From Adineta steineri (Eukaryota > Rotifera > Eurotatoria > Adinetida > Adinetidae), in NCBI GenBank assembly GCA_905250115.1, contig CAJNOI010000045.1, positions 465,841 to 529,840 on the forward strand: a DNA stretch of 64,000 nucleotides, in the 5' to 3' direction. Under the pieces are notes generated by a model. The model was not told the origin of the DNA, ran no database searches, and saw only the letters and a program-made list of their open reading frames with translations. A program made the position numbers and the translations under genes. Each line of letters starts with the position of its first letter. Position 1 is the first letter of the stretch. Shown here piece after piece: positions 23,621 through 34,951 of this stretch.

Positions 23621-24114
23621 ACTTACTACGGCAGTAGAGATAAAGAAAATGAACATAGAACGACTAAGAAAATGTTCGTAACAAAGAATGCATCTTTCTT
23701 CTACAAGTCGAACCAACTAAAAGTTGGAAACAAAATATTTTTAAAGATTGAAATTCATTTTAAAAAAAGTAAGAATTTATTTTTTGTTAGTATTCAATCA
23801 GATATTGCTAAAATATTAATCAGGGTTGAGTTTTGTTTGAGAAAGAATACTTCATGATAGTCTACACGATATTCAAACGTATCAATCTAAAAATACCCTT
23901 TTATGACGTACTGAACGTCAACATCTAAATTTGATACAAATAAAGATGTCGATAGAGATCAAACTATTAGATGAATGCATGAACCTATTTATTATATGTA
24001 CCATATCCTATTGAATGCTATAATAATACTATGCACGATAGAAGGAATAAACACAGAACTGAATTTATCAGTCAAATATTATACTTTTACAATTGATTAT
24101 ATATGTATGTATAT
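23621..24114. other. Spacer
   Basis: AT-rich, no gene seen; a short Lys-rich open frame at 23672-23857 has no coding features. Confidence 0.5.
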
Positions 24115-24409
24115 GTTAGCGTCCAAAGTGAGATTCAGGCCAATCTGAGATCCATTGTTCCAATTTTAAATTCGCCTAGGCGGATGTAAGATTGGCCTAG
24201 GCGAACCTTGGATCGAAAAATTAGACTCACATTGGACTAGGCGAATCTAAGATTGGACTAGGCGAATCTAAGATTGGCCTGACTGTCACTCCCACCTCAC
24301 CCTCACTCTTATCATTGGTGTTTACTATCGTAAAAAATGAAATTTTGGTTGATCTTAGATTGGCCTAGGCGAATCTCAGATTGGCCTGAATCTCACTTTG
24401 GACGCTAAC
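24115..24409. mobile_element. MITE, 295 bp, perfect 37-bp inverted ends
   Basis: Left end 24115-24151 and right end 24373-24409 are exact inverted repeats of 37 bases beginning GTTAGCGTCCAAAGTGAG. Flanks are TA-rich (tatat on both sides), compatible with a TA target duplication. The interior repeats a motif around GCCTAGGC (cctaggcgaatctaagattgg-like) at least five times, in both orientations. No ORF. Confidence 0.88.
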
Positions 24410-25210
24410 ATATATATGTGTAGAAAGTAGTTTCTACAAAAATTATGTAAAAGAGCAATAATATGCATTCTGTAATATAAGTTTTATTATTCGATACAGA
24501 AGACTCTAATATTCAGCAGATTCAAATAAATTAATGAATTGAATCTTCCTATTGATTTCTTTAATATTTGTTTTCAATTATTTGCAATTGCACTACAGAA
24601 CAGTTTTACATGGTAGCCATAAGTCTTATATAAACTGTCATAATGGAAATCGACGACAGTATTTTAATGATGTCTTAAAATGATGACAGTAGAAGCTATA
24701 TGATTTCCAATCTAAAAATACGCGAACGATATAATCATCTAAAGATTTGTAATAACGGTATCCATACTTCATCTAAAAATATTTCTCTTATTTTCTTCGT
24801 AAAATAATTTTGAAGATATCGTTTTGCTTTACAACCACTTATATCAATGAGCAAAAATTATAATAAAACATTCCAACTATATGATTGAATATCATCTGCA
24901 ATATGTTTTCATCTCACGCGTATAGAATTGCTATCTATAATTACCGTTTACCTTGACATTTTCTTTTATATTTAAAAATCGAAGACAGAATACATCAAGT
25001 GTATAATTTGATTCACATACATACCGTCAATTTCAAAATAGAAAATGCCCATCCACTGTTTTAGGAATTAATGTTAATAATACAAACCAGACAATGTACT
25101 TGGTCAAATCAATTAAACTTTTCAAACACAATAAAAAATTGCTATACAATGAACACATTTTATACAAATGAAGCAATTAATTTTGACTACTATCAAAATT
25201 TTTAAAGAAG
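24410..25210. other. Spacer
   Basis: AT-rich; nothing recognised. Confidence 0.5.
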
Positions 25211-25264
25211 GTGAGTGTGGATGTGAGTGTAAGAGAATAACAGAACACCACATACCCACATCCT
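25211..25264. repeat. Telomere-like G/T foldback tract (1 of 4)
   Basis: ggtgagtgtggatgtgagtg is followed after a short spacer (agagaataacagaa) by caccacatacccacatcc, forming an imperfect hairpin. The G-rich strand consists of variants of TGTGGG. It shares the spacer word agagaat with the tract at 30571. Confidence 0.55.
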
Positions 25265-25810
25265 GAAACTTCTCTCAGCAGAAGCTGCTGATGCAGGCTT
25301 GCTCTGTAGTCAGCATTTTTCCGATAAGATCGAATTCATGTTCACACAAATTTACAATTGAAATACAAGAAGCGATTCTTCTTTTCTTTTCTTTGCTTAA
25401 TTCTTCGCAGAAAGAATAAGCAAAGAGTGCATGTCTACCCCAAATGGAAGAAAAAAATACAATTATAATTTAATTTAAAAACAAATAAACAATTCTGAAA
25501 ACATAAAGTTTCAATGCGCAAAAGCTTATTAATAAAAATTACAATGCGCAAATCTCCAAATGAAATACACAATAACCCACAACCTTCCCTGGCTGCGCCA
25601 CTGATAGAAAAGAAAAGGAAAGAATGACACTACAATACAAATTTTTTTTTGTTTCTTCATGAATTTTTAACGCAATTCATTCTTTATATATATAGATGCT
25701 GGAGAACGAGAAATTTATAATTATATGTTGTTATTCTTTTTCTTTCGGAGAAAGAGAAGATTGAATGAGCTTTACTTATAAAAAGCTTTCGACGTCTGGA
25801 TGTATGCTAA

Positions 25811-26001
25811 CGAAGGACGTACTCGAAGTGATCAAGAGCTTTTCATCTCATATTTTGGCCATAAGTAAGACCTGATAAGACTAGAAAAAGCCTAAAAGGA
25901 TATGGGCCCTTGTCTTTTTAGACTTTTTCTAGTCTTATTCGGTTTCACTTATGCCAAAATATCAGATGAAATGTTCTTAATCACTTCGGGTACCTGCCTC
26001 G
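25811..26001. mobile_element. Foldback MITE, 191 bp, inserted 5' of EF-hand copy 2
   Basis: Inverted ends match imperfectly: CGAAGGACGTACTCGAAGTG at the left against the reverse complement CGAGGCAGGTACCCGAAGTG at the right. The arms continue through catctcatattttggc and ataagactagaaaaag. TAA flanks both sides (25808-25810 and 26002-26004). Copy 1 of the segment (about 15690) lacks the insert. A three-base TAA duplication would fit PIF/Harbinger-type MITEs. Confidence 0.72.
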
Positions 26002-26150
26002 TAAAAAGAAGAAGTTTGTCATTATATTTTTCTCTCATATTTACCTTAATTTGCAAGGATGAAAAAGTAGTATGACTTCCATTTCTTTTTTTATTGATAG
26101 AATACTCCTAAAGTTTTTATACAATGCCTCGTCTTAATATAAGAGAAGCA

Positions 26151-26786
26151 ATGGCTCAACGTTTAACTTCGAAGCAAATTAAAGAGGTAAGTTTTATGAT
26201 TATAATTATTGTTTTCCACTAACTTATGGTTATTTTATTGATGATGATAGTTATTTCAAGAATTTGATAATGGCAATGGAATATTGTCATTAGCAGAAAT
26301 TGATCGAGCTATTATTTATTGGCATCCTGAATTGGGTACAAATCGTCAAGCTATGCTTCGTGCTTATAAAGCAGCTGATATAGATCATGTACGTCTAATT
26401 CTTTTTTGTTTGATAAGATTTAGGTTTTGTTTTTCTTGATTTTCTAGAATGGCTTTGTTCAACTGAGAGAATTTCGTCATTTAATTGAGTTATTATGTTT
26501 TTATGATGAATTTAGTATTTTATTTGGACATTTAGATATGAATCACGATAAAAGAATAAGTTTTAGTGAATTTGTAAGAGGACATGAACTTATAGATCAT
26601 GAAGATATGGATGAAGATGAATTAAGACATGAATTTAATCGTATCGATACTAATCATGGTGGATATATTTTATTTGATGAAGTTTGTTAAATATTTTATA
26701 TAATACTACATATTTTAATTTTCTATGATTATTGTTTTATTTAGTTTTGTATGTATATGGCAAAGAAAAAAACTTCAGCAAAATAA
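26151..26786 (+). CDS. EF-hand protein, calflagin-like, copy 2 (149 aa)
   Basis: Intact paralogue of the gene at 15913. Exons are 26151-26186, 26251-26388, 26448-26681 and 26745-26786, with the same phases. Calcium loops are DMNHDKRISFSE and DTNHGGYILFDE. The tail is FCMYMAKKKTSAK. An in-frame ATG also exists at 26124 (MPRLNIREA...). I keep 26151 because it is the only Met shared by all three copies; copy 1 has ACG at the upstream position. No frame damage is seen, so this copy is probably functional. Confidence 0.8.
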
Positions 26787-27034
26787 TCAATATATTTCAT
26801 GAAATATTGAACAGCTCTTTTATGTTGTATTCAAGATTTAGAATTGTTTTAATTGATGTATTTGTGTGTGAAATAAATATGAAAATAAAGCAACATATAT
26901 ATATATATATCGAAAGTGTTTCAGTTTCAATTGATATTTTATGTCCTGATTGGATAAATTCTGTGTGAAAACCGAATTGATAGTCTGTGAAAACAATGTA
27001 ATTGCAGATGAATATTTATAATAAAAACAAAGAT

Positions 27035-28090
27035 TTACCTTTGTAAAATAAGATGTAAACGTCTCTGTACGTTAGTTCGATATTGAACAACTGACTTATG
27101 AAATTCTTTCTTGTAAAATTTCGATGGTAATATAAATATAACAAAAGTAAGCATGGGTGGAATAAATGAAATAAAATATCCAATAAGAAATAACCAGGAA
27201 TCATTAACTGATTGCATACATTTCGATGCCAACGAAATAATTAAACGTGGTAAAGTAAGTATAACCAATATGACTGGAGCAAGAAACAAATGTCTATGTT
27301 GTCGAAATTGTTCTTGTAAAATTTGTTTATAAGTTCGATGTGTTTGAAGAGTTGATTGTTGACGAGTTTTTCTCGTTATGAGAATAACAACTGATATAAG
27401 ATTGATCATAAATGGAACACAAACATGAAAAATCTGTATAAAAGAATTAAATGTTTCTAAACTCAATGAATAAGTAACAATACACCAAATTCGTTTTTCA
27501 TTATCATTTTCTTCGCCTTCTTCAATTAAACGTCGATACATCGGACCATGAATAGTAGTACCAATAATAAAAATTAAAAGAATAATTATCGCTAATTTAG
27601 CTATTTGTTTACTTTTTGTTTTGCTAAAACGAGTACTTTTTAGTATCATAATCGCTCTTTCGATAGCTACAAATGCATTTAACCATTGATTCATATTAAG
27701 ACAAATTTGACGAAGAAAATCAATTGAATAACATTGAAAAGATAAAAAAGATCTATTCACTATAAATGCCATTTGTGCAAGAATAAGTATCCAAAATTTT
27801 AATCCGAACATGATCATTGTAAATAGAGTAGTCATTGATGAACCTAGAATATAGAGACTACAACCAACATCTCTTACACGTTTATTTTTAAACGTAATCA
27901 TAGCAAGAATACCACTGAGCAATCCAACTATCATAAAGAGTATAGTCAATGCTACACTTATTTGTACAATCAATGGTTGATGTGTGATGTTAATATGTGG
28001 TAAAATATGATAACCTAATATAGTATCAAGTGATAAACCAAATCTATTTGTACTAAACTGACATTTTGCACCACAAAAACATGAACGACA
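27035..28090 (-). pseudogene. 5'-truncated 7TM receptor (bdelloid LDLa/EGF-GPCR type)
   Basis: An open frame encodes an EGF-like remnant (CRSCFCGAKCQFSTN), a linker with DTILGYHILPHINITH, and then seven hydrophobic segments. These include VALTILFMIVGLLSGILA (TM1), LFTMIMFGLKFWILI, WLNAFVAIERAIMI (TM3, with E-R in place of DRY), LAIIILLIFIIGTTI, VPFMINLISVVILI, LAPVILVILTLPRLII and FLIGYFISFIPPMLTF. It ends HLILQR. In related bdelloid genes a long extracellular LDLa/EGF region precedes this part. Here coding stops at 28090, exactly where the tract CTTGAGGGTGGGTGTGG begins, and no start codon or signal peptide precedes it. The Met at 27973 could start a shortened protein, but it would lack the ectodomain. 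Confidence 0.75.
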
Positions 28091-28091
28091 T

Positions 28092-28145
28092 CTTGAGGGT
28101 GGGTGTGGATCATAGACTATCTTTACTTTGAATCACACCCACACC
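28092..28145. repeat. Telomere-like foldback tract (2 of 4)
   Basis: cttgagggtgggtgtggat and atcacacccacacc form an inverted pair around a 21-base loop. It abuts the broken end of the 7TM gene on its left and dispersed repeat copy B on its right. Confidence 0.7.
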
Positions 28146-28535
28146 TAGTGTTTCTAATAGAAAGTGTACCAAGCATAATCAAAGTGTGCAGAACACTTGC
28201 TTCTCTCGAAATACACGCTGCGGTACATTTGTTCCAGAAAGTAGAGTGTACGAGATACACTTTGCTTCTAATTCTGAGAATTTTTAAGAATACTCTATAT
28301 TTCAAAAATTATGTCTAAACAATGAAACATTGTGACCTCTTTTGATACAAATTATCATTCCTATCTTGGATAGATAATTGTACTTCCATTTATTGTGTAT
28401 TTGTTCATCTACCATTGTTTAATTGTTCTATGAAAGAAAGGCATGAATATTCTTCTATTTTTTATTTCTTTATTTTGTATTAAACGACAAGTATATACAC
28501 TTTGATACACCTGGTATACGAAAACAAGATGTATA
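28146..28535. repeat. Dispersed repeat, copy B (empty site for the hAT-like element)
   Basis: Similar to 18012-18380 joined to 19709-19790. At about 28485-28500 it reads cgacaagtatatacactttgatacacc without interruption. This corresponds to the junction split by the 1328-base element in copy A. Confidence 0.8.
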
Positions 28536-28559
28536 TATTTTCGATATTTCATCTGAACT

Positions 28560-29637
28560 TATATTGAGATACTTATGAATCTAAGCAACAATAAGTCCAT
28601 TTAGCCTGTTTTGCTTCTCTTCTCTTTGATCTATTCTTCTCTACCTTTACGCAGTCAACAGTTTCCCGATAAATTCGAATTTATGTTCACTCAAACTTAC
28701 AATCAAAATACAACAAGCGATTCTTTTCTTCTTTTCTTAACTCTTCGCAAAAAGAATTAGCAAAGAGTGCATATGTGCTTCAAATAGAAGAAGAAAAATA
28801 CAGTCATAATTTTATTCAAAAATAAATGAACAATTCTGAAAAAGTAAAATTTCAAGGTGTAAAAATTTTATAAATAAAAATGTCACTGCGCAAATCTCCA
28901 AATGAAATAGGCAATAACCCACAGTCTCCTCCTGACTACGCCACCAATAGAAAAGAAAGGGAAAAAACACATGTACACGGAGGGAAAGAATGACGCTATA
29001 GAATAATCCAGACAGCTAATGTCACCACATTACAAATTTCTTTCAGTTCTTCATGAATTTTTAACGCAATTCATTCTTTATATATATATATGTGCTGGAG
29101 AACGAAAAGTTTATAGTCTATATGTTATTATTCTTTTTCTTTCGCAGAAAGAGAAGGTTGACTGACGACTGAGGTACCCGATCTGATCAAGAGCTTTTCA
29201 TCTCATATTTTGGCCATAAGTAAGATCTGATAAGACTAGAAAAAGACTAAAAGGATACGAACTCTTAGACGTTTGTTTCCGAGTTACGTTCATTTTACTG
29301 AATTTTTCCCTTATAATCAGAAGTTCATTGAAAAATCAGATTGATACTCTATAATTTGATTTTTCCATGAACTTCTTGTTATAAGTGATGAATTCAGTAA
29401 AATGAACGTAACTCGGAAAGAAATGTCTATGAGCCCTTATCATTTTAGGCTTTTTCTAGTCTTACTAGGTTTCACTTATGCCCAAAATATGAGATGAAAA
29501 GTTTGTGGTCATATTTTTCTCTCATATTTTCCTTAATTTGCAAGGATGAAAAACTTGTGTGACCTCCATTTCTTTTTCTATTGACAGATTACTACAAAAA
29601 ATTTTATACGATGCCTCATCTTAAATTAACAAAAGCA
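28560..29637. repeat. Duplicated segment upstream of EF-hand copy 3, with nested MITEs
   Basis: Diverged copy of the sequence upstream of EF-hand copies 1 and 2. At about 29170-29500 it holds a foldback of the same family as 25811-26001 (catctcatattttggccataagtaag...cttactaggtttcacttatgcc). Its right end is eroded. Confidence 0.7.
29258..29432. mobile_element. Foldback MITE nested inside another MITE
   Basis: Long inverted arms: TTTCCGAGTTACGTTCATTT at 29276-29295 and its complement at 29400-29419. The arms continue through actgaatt, cttataa and agaagttcat with mismatches. It splits the outer foldback element at ggata|...|ccctt, which is uninterrupted in the copy at about 25900. Confidence 0.72.
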
Positions 29638-30259
29638 ATGGCTCAACGTTTAACTAAAGAGCAAGTTAAAAAGGTAAATTTTTATGATTATAATTATAGT
29701 TTGTGACTAACGTACGCATCTTTTATTGATGATAATAGTTATTTCACGAATTTGATAATGGCAATGGAATATTGTCATTAGCAGAAATTGATCGAGCTAT
29801 CATTCACTGGCATCCTTAACTGGGTACAAATCGTCAGGCTATGCTTCGTGCTTATAAAGCAGCAGATGTAGATAAAGTATGTCTAATTCTTTTTTGTTTG
29901 ATAAGATTTAAGTTTTGTTTTTCTTGATTTTCTAGACTGGTTTTGTTCAACTGAGAGAATTCCGTCGTTTAATCAATTTATTATATTTTTATAATGAATT
30001 AAGTGGTCTATTTGGACAATTAGATACAAACCACGATAAAAGAATAAGTTTTAATGAATTCAAAAAAGGACATGAACTTATAGGTGATGAAGATATAGAT
30101 GAATATGCATTAAGAAAAGAATTTCATCGTATCGATACTAATCATGGTGGATATATATTATTTGATGAAGTTTGTTAAATATTTATATATATTTTAATTT
30201 TCTATGATTATTGTTTTATTTAGTTTTGTATGTACATGGCAAAGAAAAAAGCTCGGTAA
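29638..30259 (+). pseudogene. EF-hand protein copy 3, interrupted by a nonsense codon
   Basis: Same four-exon layout as the other copies: 29638-29673, 29739-29876, 29936-30169 and 30224-30259. In exon 2, CAT-CCT-TAA at 29811-29819 replaces CAT-CCT-GAA of both intact copies, giving a stop after about 38 residues. The rest remains open and intron signals are intact, so the decay is recent. Other differences: DEDELRHEF has become DEYALRKEF. A sequencing error cannot be excluded. Confidence 0.8.
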
Positions 30260-30570
30260 ATTGATCTGTATATCTCTGCTGAAATATTAAACGTTATTTT
30301 GATATTGTATTCGAAGTTTAGAATTATTTAATTGATATATTTGTGTGTTAAATAAATAAGAAAATAAAATGTTTGTAATGTTCATTTTTTTTGCTCTGTA
30401 GAAATAGAAACAATGAATAGAATAAAGGAAAGATGAACTTTATATTTCTAGTGAACTTGAAATATTGATATAATTATAATAATAATGATTTACCTCCTTG
30501 ATATTATTATTGTACAAAGTATCAACCAATTTTTTTACATGATTATTGTTTAATCTTTGACTTATAATTA

Positions 30571-30702
30571 AGGATGTGGGTATGGGCGTGAATGCGAGTG
30601 CAGATGTGGGTGTACGTTTGGGTGTGGGCTGTTATGGATGTGGGAGAGAATGAGCCTGAAACATTATTCTCACCCACATCCACACCCACACCCACCCTCA
30701 AG
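30571..30702. repeat. Telomere-like foldback tract (3 of 4), longest copy
   Basis: About 70 bases of gtgtgggt/gtatgggcgtg variants are followed by ggatgtgggagagaat, a 14-base loop and the complementary attctcacccacatcc. It ends ccacacccacacccaccctcaag at 30702. That terminal string matches, inverted, the start of the tract at 28092. The next base begins receptor ectodomain coding sequence. An apparent start at 30592 arises from translating the tract and is not a real N-terminus. Confidence 0.75.
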
Positions 30703-31600
30703 ATTTCACCTAATACATATAAGCTTATTTGTTTACCTATCGAAAAAGCAGATGATGGTAATATTGATTGTGTTGGTGCTACTGATGAACCTAAGGTGTG
30801 CCGGTCAAAAGATCATAAAGCAGTTTATGAAAAGTTTTATTGTAGCCACGATACTCATCGCCCTTGCAGATCGTCTAAAGATTTATGCTATAGTGGGCCG
30901 CAATGTATGTATGGAAATGTTGAATAAATATGTACTTCAAAAGAGACAACTAGGTGTGATGATGAAGATGCATCAAAACGTACTGACGTTGAGAATTTTG
31001 TTTGTCAACTTCATCCTAATTATCATAGCTATGAAAAGCGCCGTGTATATTTTTCGATCAATAAATTAAAACAATCAGATAAACAATTAACAACTCAGAA
31101 TCAGATAACACGTTTCAATTCTATTCCAATTTCTCGTCAATATGATCAACGTTGTCACCGTGGTTTTCTTTTACACGTTTGGTTGAACAATGATGAAAAT
31201 TTAAATACTACAGCTTGTCTGTGTCCAGTTAGTTTTTAAGGGAATTTTTGTCAACATCAAAATCAACGAGTTAGTCTTACCTTAAAATTTCAGGCGTATT
31301 CTGATTCAACACGTACATTATTTGCTTTAATTATTTCACTAACAAATGATAATAATGAAAGAATTATTCATTCATATCAACAACTTACTTATATTTATGT
31401 TCAACATTGCCCAGTTAAATTCAATATTTATTTACTTTATTCAACTCGACCGAAGAATGCTACAAATAATTATTTTATTCATATTGATATTTATGAAAAG
31501 AATTCATTTCGATATCGTGCAAGTTTATTCGCACCAGTTCATTTTCCATTTTTACCTGTAAGTCGTATTGCTCTTGAAGTGAATATTTCACGTATGAGAG
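30703..31600 (+). pseudogene. LDLa/EGF ectodomain fragment of a bdelloid receptor
   Basis: The frame starts ISPNTYKLICLPIEKADDGN and continues IDCVGATDEPKVC, with the spacing of LDL-receptor class A repeats. Then come KFYCSHDTHRPCRSS and an EGF-like stretch, TACLCPVSF, then GNFCQHQN. Two in-frame TAA codons interrupt it, one after QCMYGNVE (about 30925) and one between PVSF and GNFCQ. Coding similarity ends at 31600, where a foldback MITE begins. No start codon and no 7TM part follow. It is oriented away from the 7TM fragment at 27035-28090, so the two cannot form one transcript now. Confidence 0.75.
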
Positions 31601-31771
31601 GTATATACAAGCTTTATATTTATAAAGACATGCCTAAAGAGACCCCCTGTAAAGTATACTGTTTTTTTTTCTATCTGTGAAAAAGTAAACTTTTTCTTAT
31701 TGAGGTCAATAATGATACTTAACAAAGGATCTCTCTAGAAATGTCTTTATAAATACAAAGCTTGTATATAC
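31601..31771. mobile_element. Foldback MITE, 171 bp
   Basis: Arms GTATATACAAGCTTTATATT (left) and reverse complement GTATATACAAGCTTTGTATT (right), continuing through tataaagacat and agagacc/agagatcc. TA dinucleotides at both ends fit a TA target. It terminates the receptor fragment. Confidence 0.8.
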
Positions 31772-32762
31772 ATCTATCACTGGTAAAAAAATCAGCTCCT
31801 TTGCTCGAGCCGTAAGAGAGATATTCAACTTTTTGTTTGTTACCTTACTTACGGGCCACCCTGTATATGATGATTATTAAAACAAACCAATTATCTGATT
31901 ATATTCTCTTTAATATTTATTAATATATTATTTGAATAAAACTAACAAATAAAAAAATTTGTGTTAGAATCGATAAATTTTTATTAAAAACAAAAAGAAC
32001 AAGAAAAGTTTTTCAACGAATTGTTAATGAAATTATTCGAAATTCTATAGAAGGTATAATATTTATTTGTTCTATAAAAAGATTTTAGAATTATAAAAAA
32101 AAAACTTCAAATAAAAATAAGATTATTTTGCTATTTAGTGTTGAATAAATAGAAGTTAATTATGTTATGAAACGAATCAGTTACATTAATAAATAATGAT
32201 GTTGAATAATTGATGAAAGATTCTTTTAGTTTATTTACAGAATAAATAATAAGATTATTTAATTCTTTAGGAAATATCTGAGAAATTAACGACTGTACAT
32301 AAAATTATCCCTAAAACAAAATAGAACAGAACCGAAAAAAATTGATTTAATTAAATAAATAAAATAATGTTGTATTGAAATATTAAAAGAATCGTTAACA
32401 TATTATAAATATTCTAAATAACGATTTTTATATTCTGTTAAATCAGTATTAAATAAATAAAATTGTATTGATAATTATAATAGAACATTAAACATTAATT
32501 CTATAATTATCATTCAAACTATAAAACATTCTTGTTTTTTTTCTTCGTTCGTTATATATAATCATAAAACTATTATCAATTTTATTATGATAATGTTTTA
32601 AATATTGAATTGTTGGTTCTTGGTTAGTTTGTTTGTAATAAAAAAGTTCATATGAAAGATGTTTACCTCGATTTCTTCTTTCTATATTCGAGTGACATGA
32701 CATATTTAGGAAAAAGGAAAATTTAATGGTTCTCTCTATTTTCTCTATATTAAATGAATAAG
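31772..32762. other. Spacer with possible mariner-type terminus
   Basis: At about 31850-31866 cgggccaccctgtata resembles the end of Tc1/mariner-like elements (tatacagggtg...). No partner end was found nearby. The rest is AT-rich with no credible gene. Confidence 0.35.
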
Positions 32763-33470
32763 TAATCCACGTGATTCTATTAGATGAAGACAATCTAGTC
32801 ACTGTTTACAAAGAAAACTGTACTGCATCACAAATAATAGCGTCGATCTTTCTAGTTTTTATTCTCGTTAGTTTATTTATAATCTTATATATCGATATGG
32901 AGACATTTTTTACAAAAGAACAAAAACTTGATTTTGCTCGTCGTCAATTTATAGAAGTGAAAGATGATGATGAAAATATTAGTTGGGATAATAGTTGTAT
33001 GTTATAAAATGTCAAAATTAAAATATTATTTTGTTTGTTTATTATAGTATTGATAATAAAAAAAATATTTGGTAGTCATTTATCGATAACAAAAATAAAT
33101 AATTTACTATATGATGCTGATCAAGACAGTTAGTTGACATGCATTCGATTTGTTAATTTTATGTTAATGAATTTCGTTTAGGCAATGACAAAATATCGTT
33201 CGATGATTTTATAAATGTTATTAAATCCTTATTATTAGAAGAAAACGAAATGAATACAGATGCTGATCGATCACTTCCAGTAAGTTTTTGAAGATTATTC
33301 GAAGCTTTGACTCGATTCCAATTCGAGACTACGCGAAAATAAGAGCCGAAAAAAAAATTCGATTTCGTTTTAAAAAAATTTTTCAGCTGACTTCAAGAAA
33401 AAAAGGAAATGATTGCAGATACGTCAGCCACTTTGAAACCATTCAATTACCTCCGATGGATCTACATTAG
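32763..33470 (+). CDS. Single EF-hand protein with N-terminal membrane segment, 5' end uncertain
   Basis: The open frame from 32763 has a hydrophobic stretch, IIASIFLVFILVSLFIILYI, then METFFTKEQKLDFARRQFIE. Splicing at about 32991 and 33127 gives KIFGSHLSITKINNLLYDAD and then QDSNDKISFDDFINVI. The calcium loop DQDSNDKISFDD has good ligands at 1, 3, 5 and 12. A gtaagt donor after SLP at 33279 joins an exon starting at about 33388 (LTSRKKGNDCRYVSHFE) that ends at 33470; reading through would end at 33291. There is no ATG before the membrane segment: a stop lies just upstream and only GTG at 32771. Either an upstream exon exists or translation starts at Met 32897 without the membrane anchor. 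Confidence 0.55.
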
Positions 33471-33726
33471 AGCGATTTCAAACCTTTCTTATAACATGTT
33501 ATATCAATGGAAAAAACATCGAACAATGTTCGAATGATATTTTTTCTATTTGACCTCGACTGATATGCATAAATTGACGTTAGACAAAATATATAAAAGA
33601 AGAAAAAGAAAGTCATATCCTATCGTCCGCTGTTCGTGTTTTTCTGAACAGTCTATATATATATATATATATCGTATGTAGACTGAATTAACTCATTCTG
33701 AACAATCAATAGAAAAAACTAATAAA

Positions 33727-33973
33727 ATGGCAGAACAAGTGAATGTAAGGATGAGGCTCATCAGATCTCTTGAGAAATGAAAAGATTTATTATTATGTTT
33801 TAATTCAATCATTAATCATTTCTTTTTTTTTACGCTCTCAGGATGAACAGCAAAAGCAACAACAGACGGACGATTTTGTTCAAAAATTATTCGAATTGAC
33901 AGACAATGGAACGAAAATTGATAAACAGATGATGGAAACACTTGCACAACAATATAACATTCAAAAAAAATGA
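33727..33973 (+). CDS. Tiny Gln-rich protein, 2 exons (about 50 aa)
   Basis: Exon 1 (33727-33744) encodes MAEQVN and ends at a gtaagg donor. Exon 2 (33842-33973) begins after ctctcag and encodes DEQQKQQQTDDFVQKLFELT followed by DNGTKIDKQMMETLAQQYNI and QKK. An upstream (TA)n tract and a stretch of transcribed-looking leader precede it. The composition suggests a helical peptide; no family was recognised. Very short, so moderate confidence. Confidence 0.5.
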
Positions 33974-34951
33974 TTTAGTGTTTTCTTTTCTTTTTGTCTC
34001 ACTTGGTCTTCTTTTTGTCTGACTTGATCTTTCTTTTTGTGAATAAATATCATCACATGTCTTAGGTTTTGAAGGACAGAGTTCAAACGAAAAATGGTAT
34101 TGGATCTTGAATTAAAACGAGAGAAGAACGAAAACTCATAGAATATTTTAAAATCGGATGAAAATTATAATTTTAATAATCAACCTATCAATTCCTATTT
34201 AAACAATTCCTCGAAATAGTTATTACATTTAATCGCACGTTTATCAGTTTAATTCTAGTTTATAATCAACTAAAGATACACTATAGAAGTAAACATGTTT
34301 CGGTATAAAAATCAATCCAAAACGTTTAAGTTCTGACTTTCGATCGTTTTCTTCAAGTATGCTGCTAATTATTACAACAAAATACTTTAATTTGCTTACT
34401 GAATTTTACATAACACAATCAGAAAAGAAGAGATTTCATATCATTATACGCAAGGTACTACGTATACTATGATTGATAATGTATCTTTAGGATATAATAA
34501 GTGAGAGACAAATAGAATACTTTTATTCGCTCATTGATAACATTATACAAGATACTTTTGGATTCTGTCGGTTTCTAGCAAAATCTGTTTGTCGAATTGA
34601 TTATTCTCGGTGAAAAAACATTATCAATCATTATAGTCGTACGAATTGCATTCTGTTTTGTGCTAATAGTAAGGCCAAAGAAAGTCAAAAGCTGAGAGCA
34701 TTTCGAAAAAAATCGGGAAAAGTATCGTACAACACAAAGCGCTGCTATTTGACATGTATGGGGGAAGATGTAGAATCTGTTCATTGAACGATCGAGCTTA
34801 CATTTAGTTATGATCTAACACAAACATAAATTGTTTGATGTAAATAAAAACTGTATGCGTTCAAACTTTTACATTCATTTCACTTAATATTGTTTGTTTT
34901 ACTGCAATTAATTAATATTTATCAACAAATTACTATCCATATTTAAGACAA
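33974..34951. other. Intergenic
   Basis: AT-rich. No gene recognised; a minus-strand open frame at 34575-34784 has no coding features. Confidence 0.5.

Noticed and set aside
30592..30927. Open frame starting in the G/T-rich tract and running into LDLa sequence, as an intact 111-residue protein
   Set aside because: The first 37 residues are translation of the telomere-like repeat; real similarity starts at 30703 and is cut by in-frame stops.
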